From Candidatus Omnitrophota bacterium (GTDB lineage: Bacteria; Omnitrophota; Gorgyraeia; Gygaellales; Profunditerraquicolaceae): a stretch of DNA of 27,948 nt. Made by a program: the position numbers and the translations under genes. The stretch lies in assembly GCA_029563245.1 (NCBI GenBank), contig JAKQSG010000019.1:1-27948 (forward strand), in the 5' to 3' direction. The notes below the pieces were generated by a model. It was not told where the DNA came from and searched no databases. It was given only the letters and a program-made list of their open reading frames with translations. Within the stretch, counting starts at the first letter, position 1. The number at the start of each line of letters is the position of its first letter. Positions 1 through 8,146 of the stretch are shown piece after piece.

Positions 1-45
1 AGGTTTTTATTGAAAACAGCCCCTGGTTGTGGTAGGTTAAGCTCT

Positions 46-2388
46 ATGAAAAAAATGTTTAAGTTCACTGATAGCGCAGCCAGCTTTAATTTCCCTCAGG
101 CGGATAAGATAAAAACGCTTTATTTCCCGCTTTGTAACGAAAGAATATTTTCTTCGATTACTCCGTATATGTGCGGGGATATAAAATCCGGGCAAGATTC
201 TTTTTTGTTGCCTCCTGCCTCACGCATTGATCTAGTTAATTCCAGGGCCTCGCGTAACTTCTGGGTTTATATTAATAAAGAAAAGGTTTGGTCAGCCACC
301 GGGGTCTCTAAGGACTTTAAACTCCTTCAAAAAGATAATTTTAATCTTGAGGCAGGGCTTCTCTGGCATAAAATTACCAGGGAGAATAAGTGGATAGGCC
401 TAAAAAGCGAGATCCTCTCTTTTGTCCCATCTTCCAAAGAACCCGTAGAGTTAATGCAGGTAACGCTTACTAATATTTCTTCTAAGACAATAAAGTTTAT
501 CCCTACTGCAGCTATTCCTATATATGCAAGGGGGGCTAATAATATCCGTGACCACCGGCATGTAACATCATTACTCCAGCGCATAACCCTGCATAAATTT
601 GGGGTGATATCCAAGCCCACGTTATCTTTCAACGAGGCAGGGCATAAGCCTAATAGGAATTATTATTTTGTATTAGGCTGGGATGAGCGGGGAAATGCCC
701 CAGAGTATTTGTATCCTACCCAAGAGATGTTTTGCGGTGAGGCAGGAGACCTGGAGGCGCCGGAGGCTATTTTAGAGAATAAACTTCCCGGGAGAAATAA
801 TATTCAAGGTAAAGAGTCTATGGGTGCTTTGCGTTTTAAATCCCGGCAGTTAGACCCGGGTGAATCTTTCACCTATATTTTGGCGTTGGGCATAACTCAA
901 GAAAGCGCCGAGATGTCCGGCATAATCAAGAAATTCAGCAATATTAAGAAAGTAAAGCTATCTCTTGAGGAGACTAAGGATTTTTGGCTAAAAAAGGCCA
1001 ACTCCGTTAATTCTCCTACGCAGGATAAGGATTTTAATAATTGGTTCAGGTGGGTAAGTATCCAGCCTCTCTTGAGGAAGTTTTTTGGCTGTTCTTTTCT
1101 TCCGGATTTTGATTATGGTAAGGGGGGCAGGGGTTGGCGTGACCTCTGGCAGGATTGCTTAGGGTTAATCTTAAGCGGCTCTAAGGAAGTACGCGGCATG
1201 CTGATAAATAATTTCCAGGGTGTGCGTGTCGACGGTTCTAACGCTACTATTATAGGCAATAAACCGGGTGAATTTATTGCTGATCGTAACGATATCTGCA
1301 GGGTTTGGATGGACCATGGGATATGGCCTTTATTGACAACAGAGCTTTATATAAACAAAACTAATGACGTAGGAATTTTATTTGAGAAAGCCGGTTATTT
1401 CAGCGATCAATTTGTTTTTCGTTCAGGAAAGAAAAAGCGTGATTTCACGCCTTGCGGCTATAAAGGTACGCTTTTAGAGCATTTAATCCTCGAGAATATC
1501 TCTCAGTTTTATAACGTTGGTTCTCATAACCATATCCGCCTTGAGGGAGCCGATTGGAATGACGGGCTGGATATGGCCCCTGAACATGGGGAGAGCGTTG
1601 CCTTTAGCTGTATGTATGCAAGCAACCTCAAGAAGCTTGCCCGGCTTATTCGCACATCAGGCAGGAAAGAAATTGTTTTATTCTCTGAAATGGCAATGTT
1701 ATTAGGGTCCTGTGATTACGGTAATATAAGGCTGAAACAGAAAAAACTCCTGGAATATTTTACATGTGTTGAAAATGGTCTCAGCGGTAAAACAATCTCC
1801 GTGAAGAGCTCCGCGCTTATTAAGGCCTTAGAATCAAGGGCAGAATGGGTTTTTGAGCATATACGCAAAAAAGAATGGCTGCCAGAGGGTTTCTTTAACG
1901 GTTACTACGATAATGATAAAAAGAGGGTTGAGGGGAGGATAGGCGGCAGGCTTCAGATGATGCTGGCCTCGCAAACCTTTGCGATTATTAGTGGGGTAGC
2001 CAAAGACTGGCAGGTTAAGAAAATTATTGTCAATGTTGATAAATACCTTTTTGATAAGAAGCTAAAGGGTTACCGTTTAAATACCGATTTTAAGCAAGAG
2101 CAGCATAATTTAGGAAGGGCATTTTCATTTGCATACGGAGAAAAGGAGAATGGGTCAATATTCTCGCATATGGCGGTTATGTACGCCTATGCTTTATGCA
2201 CCCGTGGTTTTATTAAAGAAGGGCTTAAGGTTATAAATTCTCTTTATCAGCTTGCATTCAACAGCCAGGTAAGTAAGATCTACCCTTGCCTGCCGGAATA
2301 TTTTAATTCAGAGGGCCGCGGGATGTATTCTTACCTTACCGGATCAGCAAGCTGGTTTCTTTTTGTTTGCCAAAACCTCTTTTTCTGA
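46..2388 (+). CDS. GH94-family glycoside phosphorylase (cellobiose phosphorylase-like)
   Basis: The protein has 780 residues from the ATG at 46 and resembles GH94 (former GT36) enzymes, which phosphorolyse or transfer beta-linked glucosides using inorganic phosphate. The N-terminal part (about 20-300) has the beta-sandwich look of the family (LYFPLCNERIFSSITP, then GDIKSGQ). The (alpha/alpha)6 barrel follows with RGWRDLWQD at 362-370 and GADWND at 501-506, the segment that holds the catalytic acid Asp in characterised members. Length is close to that of single-enzyme GH94 proteins (about 800). The frame is open to the window edge, with a TTG at 10 as an alternative start; I prefer 46 because MKKMFKFTDS matches where family members usually begin, although its Shine-Dalgarno is weak. 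The substrate cannot be told from sequence. A promoter for purB lies over its 3' end. Confidence 0.85.
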   Translation: MKKMFKFTDSAASFNFPQADKIKTLYFPLCNERIFSSITPYMCGDIKSGQDSFLLPPASRIDLVNSRASRNFWVYINKEKVWSATGVSKDFKLLQKDNFNLEAGLLWHKITRENKWIGLKSEILSFVPSSKEPVELMQVTLTNISSKTIKFIPTAAIPIYARGANNIRDHRHVTSLLQRITLHKFGVISKPTLSFNEAGHKPNRNYYFVLGWDERGNAPEYLYPTQEMFCGEAGDLEAPEAILENKLPGRNNIQGKESMGALRFKSRQLDPGESFTYILALGITQESAEMSGIIKKFSNIKKVKLSLEETKDFWLKKANSVNSPTQDKDFNNWFRWVSIQPLLRKFFGCSFLPDFDYGKGGRGWRDLWQDCLGLILSGSKEVRGMLINNFQGVRVDGSNATIIGNKPGEFIADRNDICRVWMDHGIWPLLTTELYINKTNDVGILFEKAGYFSDQFVFRSGKKKRDFTPCGYKGTLLEHLILENISQFYNVGSHNHIRLEGADWNDGLDMAPEHGESVAFSCMYASNLKKLARLIRTSGRKEIVLFSEMAMLLGSCDYGNIRLKQKKLLEYFTCVENGLSGKTISVKSSALIKALESRAEWVFEHIRKKEWLPEGFFNGYYDNDKKRVEGRIGGRLQMMLASQTFAIISGVAKDWQVKKIIVNVDKYLFDKKLKGYRLNTDFKQEQHNLGRAFSFAYGEKENGSIFSHMAVMYAYALCTRGFIKEGLKVINSLYQLAFNSQVSKIYPCLPEYFNSEGRGMYSYLTGSASWFLFVCQNLFF

Positions 2389-2394
2389 TATAAT
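2367..2394 (+). promoter_or_regulatory. sigma70-type promoter upstream of purB
   Basis: TTGCCA at 2367-2372 and a perfect TATAAT at 2389-2394 are separated by 16 bp. Transcription would begin near 2401, leaving a leader of about 29 nt with AAAGAGAGGG as ribosome binding site before the purB ATG at 2430. The -35 box and spacer lie inside the final codons of the GH94 gene, whose stop codon is at 2386-2388. It is the likely start of the purine transcript. Confidence 0.65.
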
Positions 2395-2429
2395 AAACTT
2401 CCTATAAATTTAAAGAGAGGGCATATTAA

Positions 2430-3722
2430 ATGATTGAGCGTTATAGCCTCCCAAAGATGTCCGCAATATGGCAAAATGAGTTTAAATTTAAGACTATGCT
2501 TGCCATTGAGATACTTGCTTTAGAAGCGCTTGCCAAAAAGAAGAAAGTCCCCCTGTCCGCAGTTAAAAGAATTAAAAGCAAGGCCAGATTTAATTTATCA
2601 GAAATAAATAAGATCGAAGAAAAGACACAACATGATGTGGTGGCTTTCGTCACTAATGTAGCCCAATATATAGGAAGTGATGCCAAGTACCTACACCTTG
2701 GGCTTACGTCTTCCGATATCCTTGATACGACACTTGGTGTACAGTTAAGGGCAGCTTCGGGGATTTTAATCGATGATGTGAATAAATTACTAAAGGCCCT
2801 GGCTAGAAAGGCTAAGTTTTATAAAGATATTCCTTGCATGGGGCGTACCCATGGCGTTCACGCCGAACCGACCACCTTTGGTTTAAAGCTGGCTTTGTGG
2901 TATGATGAAATGCGTCGTAATTTAGAACGTTTAAAGCTGGCAGCAGCAGAAGTTTCCGTAGGGAAAGCTTCCGGAGCGGTAGGGACCTTCGCTAATGTTG
3001 ATCCTTTTGTGGAGGGTTATATCTGCAAAAAGCTTGGATTAAAACCGGCAAAGATCTCTACTCAGATAATCCAGCGCGATATTTATGCGGTACTTATGGT
3101 AAGGATTGCAATCGTGGGGTCAAGTCTAGAGAAATTTGCTACCGAGATCAGGCATTTGCAGCGCACAGAGGTATTGGAGGCAGAAGAACCATTTGCTAAG
3201 GGGCAGAAAGGTTCCTCCGCCATGCCGCACAAAAGAAATCCGGTTATCTGCGAACGTATCTGCGGGCTAGCAAGATTGCTGCGTGGCAATGCCTTAGCGG
3301 CGATGGAAAATATTGCGCTTTGGCATGAGCGGGATATTTCACATTCTTCGGTTGAGCGTGTTATTATTCCGGATTCAACATTAGCGTTAGATTACATGCT
3401 TAATAAATTCATTCAGGTTATAGAAGGACTAAATGTTTATCCTAAGAATATGATGGTTAACCTGATTAAAACAAAAGGGCTTATATTTTCGCAGAGAGTC
3501 TTATTAATGTTTATGGAAGCGGGCTTGCCCAGGACTAAAGCTTACGATATTGTGCAGCGCGCTGCCATGCGCACATGGAAAGAGGGAATAGATTTTAAAT
3601 CAAGCCTTTTAGAGGAACCGGAAGTGCCAAAATATCTTAGTGAGAAAAAAATTGATGAGGCATTCGACCTTAATTATTACCTTAGGCAGGTAAGTAAGAT
3701 TTTTAACAGGGTCGGATTGTAA
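2430..3722 (+). CDS. purB: adenylosuccinate lyase
   Basis: PurB removes fumarate from SAICAR and from adenylosuccinate, acting twice in AMP synthesis in the cytoplasm. The 430-residue length is typical of the Bacillus/Thermotoga-type enzyme. The fumarase/aspartase superfamily signature (GSSAMPHKRNP) lies at 261-271, and the serine in this loop is the catalytic base. An earlier conserved block, GRTHGVHAEP, starts at 138 with His141 and His144. Another family block, TSSDILDTTLG, is present near residue 93. The ATG is preceded by AAAGAGAGGG. It is the first gene behind the promoter at 2367-2394 and is followed by a 143-bp gap to purL, the largest gap in the pur run. Confidence 0.96.
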   Translation: MIERYSLPKMSAIWQNEFKFKTMLAIEILALEALAKKKKVPLSAVKRIKSKARFNLSEINKIEEKTQHDVVAFVTNVAQYIGSDAKYLHLGLTSSDILDTTLGVQLRAASGILIDDVNKLLKALARKAKFYKDIPCMGRTHGVHAEPTTFGLKLALWYDEMRRNLERLKLAAAEVSVGKASGAVGTFANVDPFVEGYICKKLGLKPAKISTQIIQRDIYAVLMVRIAIVGSSLEKFATEIRHLQRTEVLEAEEPFAKGQKGSSAMPHKRNPVICERICGLARLLRGNALAAMENIALWHERDISHSSVERVIIPDSTLALDYMLNKFIQVIEGLNVYPKNMMVNLIKTKGLIFSQRVLLMFMEAGLPRTKAYDIVQRAAMRTWKEGIDFKSSLLEEPEVPKYLSEKKIDEAFDLNYYLRQVSKIFNRVGL

Positions 3723-3787
3723 ATTTTTTGTCCCTGCCGGTTTTCCTAAACCAGATTGATAAGCAAGGGTTCAATTTTAAATAAAGA

Positions 3788-3813
3788 ATATTTCTGCAAT
3801 GGCGCAGAGATAT
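3788..3813 (+). other. hairpin in the purB-purL intergenic region
   Basis: ATATTTCTGC (3788-3797) and GCAGAGATAT (3804-3813) can form a 10-bp stem with one G-U pair and a 6-nt loop (AATGGC). A smaller copy of the same design, CTGC-AATTAA-GCAG, lies at 3824-3837. There is no U-run after the stem on the plus strand, so it does not look like a standard intrinsic terminator. It could be an RNA processing or regulatory site, or chance. The rest of the 143-bp gap holds no gene that I can recognise and no remnant of purS or purQ. Confidence 0.35.
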
Positions 3814-3853
3814 AAGAATTTCACTGCAATTAAGCAGCAACCTATTTGTTATG

Positions 3854-3860
3854 AAAGGAG
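3854..3860 (+). promoter_or_regulatory. ribosome binding site that sets the purL start
   Basis: AAAGGAG at 3854-3860 stands 5 nt before the ATG at 3866. The longer reading frame from the ATG at 3851 would place this strong site inside the coding sequence, so 3866 is the better start. Confidence 0.75.
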
Positions 3861-3865
3861 CAGCA

Positions 3866-6076
3866 ATGTCAACCGACGTTGTTATCACTAGAGAAGTAAT
3901 TGAAAAAGAAGGCCTTACTTTAGAAGAATATCGTAAGATTAAGAAGCTTTTAAAAAGAGAGCCGAATTATACCGAGCTTGGTCTTTTTTCCGCGATGTGG
4001 AGCGAACATTGTTCTTATAAGAACTCTAAACCTGTCTTAAAGCTTTTTCCTACAAAGGGAAAACAGGTTATCCAGGGCCCGGGAGAGAATGCTGGGGTAG
4101 TAGATATTGGTGAGGGATTAGGGGTTGCTTTTAAGATCGAATCCCATAATCATCCTTCAGCGGTTGAGCCTTATAAGGCTGCAGCAACGGGTGGAGGGGG
4201 TTGTATAAGGGATATATTCACCATGAATGCCCGGCCCATTGCTTTGCTTGATTCGCTACGTCTGGGAGTACTTAAAAAAGATAGAGTTAAGTTTCTTTTT
4301 AAGAATATTATCAAGGGTTTTACTGATTACGCTAATAAAGTAGGTATACCGGTAATGGGAGGAGAGGTTTATTTTGACGAATCCTTTGAGGGTAACCCTC
4401 TTGTAAACGCCATGACTGTAGGGGTATTAAAGGTTAGGCATATGGTAAAAGCAAGGGCAACTGGTGTTGGCAACCTCGTGCTTATTGTAGGCGGGGCAAC
4501 CGGTAGGGATGGCGTTGCAGGAGCGGCTTTTGCTTCCAAGGCTATAGATAAGGAATCTGAAGGTAAAAGTTCTGCCGTGGCTGTCGGGGACCCTAAAATG
4601 GGTAAGATTTTAAGAGAGGCATGCTTGGAGCTAATGTCTAAAAATTTAGTTTTAGGGATGCAGGATATGGGTGCGGCCGGTCTTATATGTTCGACAGCAG
4701 AGACTTCTTATAAAGCAAAGACAGGCATTGAGATTGATATTGCTTTGGTTCCACGCAAGGAAAAAGGTATGAACGCCTATGAGGTTATGCTCTCTGAGTC
4801 GCAGGAAAGAATGCTGGCAATAGTGGAGCGTGCCCGCTTGCCTCAAGTAAAAAAAGTTTTTGCTAAATGGGGGGTTCCCGCGGATATTATCGGTAGAGTC
4901 ACTAAAGACGGCCTGGTCAGGGTAAAGGAAAACGGCGTAACTGTCGCTGAGGTTCCTGCTTCTGCTTTAGTTGAAGCTCCGGTTTACCACCGTAAGGCCT
5001 TAAGGCCTAGGTATCTTGCGGAAGTAAATAAGTTGGATTTAAAAAAGATAAGAGAGCCGAAAAATTTAGGAGTTGTTCTATTTAAGCTCTTGGAAAATCC
5101 TACCTTAGCAAGTAAGGATTGGATATTTAAACATGCAGACACCGGGATCGCCAAAGATATTCTTGTTCCTTGTGGGTCGGATGCCGGTATCGTCTCTGTT
5201 CCGGGGACAAATAAGGCAATTGCCGCTACAGTGGACTGTAATTCTACTTATTGCTACCTTGACCCTTTTTCCGGAGGAGTTATTGCTGTTTCCGAAGCAG
5301 CAAGAAATATAGTCTGTTCAGGAGGAAAGCCGCTTGCCATTACCGATGGGATAAATTTCGGTAATCCTAAAAACCCGGAGGTGTTCTGGCAGTTTAAACA
5401 GGCGGCATTAGGGATATCAAAGGCTTGCCGCGCTTTAAATACGCCTGTAGTAAGCGGTAATGTTAGTTTTAACAATGAAAATCCCAAGGGTTCTGTTGAC
5501 CCTACTCCTGTTGTGGGTATGGTCGGAGTGTTAAAAGACAAGAACAAGTTTATGACCCAGTATTTTAAGTCCGAAGGGGATTCGGTTATTCTCTTAGGGA
5601 AGAACAAGGAAGAGTTAGGGGGAAGCGAATATCTTAAAATAATCCACGGCCAGAAAAAAGGAAAGTCTCCTTCTATTGACTTAAATCTTGAGAAGGCAGT
5701 GCAAAAAACAGTGATTGAAGCCATAGGCAAGGGTTTGGTAAGATCTGCCCACGACTGTTCCGAAGGTGGATTTGCTGTGGCCTTAGCTGAATGTTGTATT
5801 ACTAATCCTAAAAGGAGATTCGGTGTTAATGTGCATCTTAATCAAAATAATATTCGAGCTGACGCTTTAATGTTCGGTGAGTCTCAGTCCAGGATTATCT
5901 TAAGTGCCCGGGGAAAAGATGTAGCAAAGATACTGCAAATTGCCCATAGGAATAAAGCTCCTGTTGCGGTAATAGGCAAAGTAGGGGGGAAGAGGCTTGT
6001 GGTCGAGGGATTAATTGACAAGCCTGTTGATGCTCTTTACAAGGCCTGGAGCAAAGCAATTAAGAAATTTCTTTAA
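3866..6076 (+). CDS. purL: phosphoribosylformylglycinamidine synthase, catalytic subunit (small PurL)
   Basis: PurL makes FGAM from FGAR using ATP and ammonia. The 736-residue size is that of the small PurL of Bacillus and Thermotoga, which has no glutaminase domain and works in a complex with PurS and the glutaminase PurQ. Key motifs are AMWSEHCSY at 43-51, with the conserved His48, and ESHNHPS at 92-98, followed by the glycine-rich GGGG segment near 109-112. The two repeated AIRS-like halves are both present, the second ending with a DCSEGG block. Start is set by AAAGGAG five bases upstream. No purS or purQ lies in this window, although in many bacteria they sit directly upstream of purL; they may be elsewhere in the genome. 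The gap to the next gene is 18 bp. Confidence 0.96.
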   Translation: MSTDVVITREVIEKEGLTLEEYRKIKKLLKREPNYTELGLFSAMWSEHCSYKNSKPVLKLFPTKGKQVIQGPGENAGVVDIGEGLGVAFKIESHNHPSAVEPYKAAATGGGGCIRDIFTMNARPIALLDSLRLGVLKKDRVKFLFKNIIKGFTDYANKVGIPVMGGEVYFDESFEGNPLVNAMTVGVLKVRHMVKARATGVGNLVLIVGGATGRDGVAGAAFASKAIDKESEGKSSAVAVGDPKMGKILREACLELMSKNLVLGMQDMGAAGLICSTAETSYKAKTGIEIDIALVPRKEKGMNAYEVMLSESQERMLAIVERARLPQVKKVFAKWGVPADIIGRVTKDGLVRVKENGVTVAEVPASALVEAPVYHRKALRPRYLAEVNKLDLKKIREPKNLGVVLFKLLENPTLASKDWIFKHADTGIAKDILVPCGSDAGIVSVPGTNKAIAATVDCNSTYCYLDPFSGGVIAVSEAARNIVCSGGKPLAITDGINFGNPKNPEVFWQFKQAALGISKACRALNTPVVSGNVSFNNENPKGSVDPTPVVGMVGVLKDKNKFMTQYFKSEGDSVILLGKNKEELGGSEYLKIIHGQKKGKSPSIDLNLEKAVQKTVIEAIGKGLVRSAHDCSEGGFAVALAECCITNPKRRFGVNVHLNQNNIRADALMFGESQSRIILSARGKDVAKILQIAHRNKAPVAVIGKVGGKRLVVEGLIDKPVDALYKAWSKAIKKFL

Positions 6077-6094
6077 GAAAGGAGCCTAAGGCAT

Positions 6095-6748
6095 ATGAGA
6101 AAAAGCGTTCCTGCCAGCGATTTTCTTTCCGAAGACCCTTGGCGTATATTCAGGATTATCTCTGAGTTCGTTGATGGGTTTGAAATTCTCTCAAAAGTGA
6201 ACAAGGCTGTTTCGATTTTCGGTTCAAGCAGGACATCCACTGCAAACAAATATTACAAAGACGCAGAAAAGATAGCGTATCTGTTGGCAAAGAGGGGCTA
6301 CGCAATTATTACCGGAGGAGGCAAAGGGATAATGGAGGCCGGGAATAAAGGGGCGAAAGCCGCAAAAGGACAATCAATAGGTCTTAATATCCAAATTCCC
6401 CATGAGCAGAAGCTCAACAGTTATGTGGACACACCTCTTGATTTCCATTATTTCTTTGTAAGGAAAGTCATGTTTGTTAAATACGCTAAGGCGTTTGTGA
6501 TTATGCCAGGAGGTTACGGAACGCTGGATGAGTTCTTTGAAGCGATTACCTTGATCCAGACAGGAAGGATTCCGCGTTTTCCAGTAGTATTATTCGGAAG
6601 CGGATACTGGCAAGGGGTTCTCCACTGGCTTAAAAACACTGTCCTGGGAAATTCAAACATTGACCGTAAAGACCTGGATATTTTTAAAGTGGTTGACACG
6701 CCAGAAGATGTGGTAAAGTCAATAGATAAATTCTATAAAGGAGATTAA
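6095..6748 (+). CDS. LOG-family protein (nucleoside 5'-monophosphate phosphoribohydrolase-like)
   Basis: The 217-residue protein belongs to the LOG / TIGR00730 Rossmann-fold family, formerly misnamed lysine decarboxylase. Characterised members split a nucleoside monophosphate (cytokinin nucleotides, AMP and others) into free base and ribose 5-phosphate. Diagnostic motifs are GGGKGIMEAGN at 74-84 and PGGYGTLDE at 138-146, which carries the active-site Glu. A 40-residue N-terminal arm (DPWRIFRIISEFVDGF) occurs in a bacterial subgroup of the family. The start has AAAGGAG 11-12 nt upstream. It lies between purL and purF, 18 bp after the former and 3 bp before the latter, which suggests a link to purine nucleotide turnover. 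The true substrate cannot be read from the sequence. Confidence 0.88.
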   Translation: MRKSVPASDFLSEDPWRIFRIISEFVDGFEILSKVNKAVSIFGSSRTSTANKYYKDAEKIAYLLAKRGYAIITGGGKGIMEAGNKGAKAAKGQSIGLNIQIPHEQKLNSYVDTPLDFHYFFVRKVMFVKYAKAFVIMPGGYGTLDEFFEAITLIQTGRIPRFPVVLFGSGYWQGVLHWLKNTVLGNSNIDRKDLDIFKVVDTPEDVVKSIDKFYKGD

Positions 6749-6751
6749 ACT

Positions 6752-8146
6752 ATGAGCGGCATCTTCGGAGTTATTTCAAAGAAGAACTGTGCGCAGGATT
6801 TGTTTTATGGGACGGATTATCACTCCCATCTTGGCACGCAATTTGCCGGTCTTGCTGTTTTCGGCAATAGCCTGCAAAGAAAAATACATGATATCCGTGG
6901 CAGCCAGTTTAAGGCAAAATTTTATGAAGATTATAAAACAATGGAAGGGGTAATGGGCATTGGAGTAATAAGCGCCAGGGATGAGCAGCCGATAGTGATA
7001 AATTCAAAACTTGGCCCCTTTGCCATAGTCACTAACGGATTTATCGATAATGCGGATAGCCTGGCTAAGAAATTATTCAGGGATGGAAAGTCTTTTAGCG
7101 AGGTTACTAACGGCAAGATTAATTTTACCGAACTTGTCGCAAAGATAGTTATCGGAGGTAAGGATATCGTTTCGGGGATCCAGAAGGCTTTCGGAAAAAT
7201 TGAAGGGTCCTGTTCTCTGCTCTTGCTTAACAAAGAAGGAATCTATGCCGCAAGGGATAATTTAGGGATCACTCCTCTGGTTATCGGCAGGCGCGGCAGT
7301 GATTGGGCGGTTACTACCGAGAGTTCAGCTTTCTTAAACTTAGACTATAAGATTATAAAATACCTTGAGCCCGGAGAAATAGTTTTACTGACAAAGTCTG
7401 GACTTAAGACAAAACGCAAAGGGTTAAAGGTAAATAGGGTTTGTTCTTTTCTTTGGGTCTATACCGGCTTTCCTGCTTCTTATTACAGCGATGTTAATGT
7501 TGAGTCTGCCCGGGAGAGATGCGGCAGGTGTTTGGCCAGGAGGGATAATGTTGAAGCGGATATGGTTGCCGGGATACCGGATTCAGGGACTGCCCATGCG
7601 ATAGGCTATAGCATGGAATCAGGCGTACCTCTGCGCCGGCCACTGGTTAAATATACCCCGGGATTTGACCGTAGCTATACACCTCCATCGCAGGAGAAAC
7701 GCGATTTAATTGCAAAGATGAAGTTGATTCCTATACCGGAGATAATAAAGGGTAACCGTATTATTTTCTGCGATGATTCTATTGTTCGTGGCACACAGCT
7801 TAAGAATTATACGGTGAAGAAATTGCGGGAGCACGGGGCATGCCAGATACACCTAAGGATCGCCTGCCCCCCGATAATGTTTCCTTGTAAGTTTAACTAT
7901 TCTACGCGCTCAACCCAAGAGTTGGCTGCGCGCAAGGCAATAAAAGCGCTTGAGGGTTCAGATTCTAAGAATTTGGATAAATACATAAACGAGGATAGTA
8001 AAGAGTATAAGAAGATGGTAAGCTGGATTGCCAGGGACTTGGGGGCAACAACATTAATATACCAGAAGCTGTCTGATATGGTTAAGGCTATTGGTCTGCC
8101 TAAGGATAAGCTCTGTCTTTATTGTTGGACGGGGAGGCATCCGTGA
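6752..8146 (+). CDS. purF: PurF-like amidophosphoribosyltransferase with a disabled glutaminase domain
   Basis: PurF normally uses glutamine and PRPP to make phosphoribosylamine, the first purine step. This 464-residue protein has both domains, but the N-terminal one starts MSGIFGV: residue 2 is Ser where the nucleophilic Cys is needed. The usual QHRGQ block is HLGTQ (26-30), GHVRY has become GVISA (71-75), and the downstream TSD block is missing, while the NG pair survives (95-96). The phosphoribosyltransferase domain looks intact, with IIFCDDSIVRGT at 337-348 as the PRPP loop. Cys231, Cys379, Cys455 and Cys458 match the four [4Fe-4S] ligands of Bacillus PurF. From memory, a divergent PurF clade of Bacteroidetes and clostridia has the same DYHSHLGT and CSFLWVY features. 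It may use free ammonia. SD GGAG lies before the ATG; the stop overlaps the purM start by 4 nt. Confidence 0.88.
   Translation: MSGIFGVISKKNCAQDLFYGTDYHSHLGTQFAGLAVFGNSLQRKIHDIRGSQFKAKFYEDYKTMEGVMGIGVISARDEQPIVINSKLGPFAIVTNGFIDNADSLAKKLFRDGKSFSEVTNGKINFTELVAKIVIGGKDIVSGIQKAFGKIEGSCSLLLLNKEGIYAARDNLGITPLVIGRRGSDWAVTTESSAFLNLDYKIIKYLEPGEIVLLTKSGLKTKRKGLKVNRVCSFLWVYTGFPASYYSDVNVESARERCGRCLARRDNVEADMVAGIPDSGTAHAIGYSMESGVPLRRPLVKYTPGFDRSYTPPSQEKRDLIAKMKLIPIPEIIKGNRIIFCDDSIVRGTQLKNYTVKKLREHGACQIHLRIACPPIMFPCKFNYSTRSTQELAARKAIKALEGSDSKNLDKYINEDSKEYKKMVSWIARDLGATTLIYQKLSDMVKAIGLPKDKLCLYCWTGRHP

Noticed and set aside
3723..3850. Possible purS or purQ remnant upstream of purL
   Set aside because: Stops occur in all plus-strand frames and no PurS-like or PurQ-like stretch (such as the PurQ Cys motif) is seen.
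3703..3888. Purine or PRPP riboswitch before purL
   Set aside because: No conserved core of either class could be found; only simple hairpins are present.
5254..5730. Open frame of 158 codons on the minus strand inside purL
   Set aside because: It is antisense to a conserved part of PurL and has no own ribosome binding site or family resemblance.
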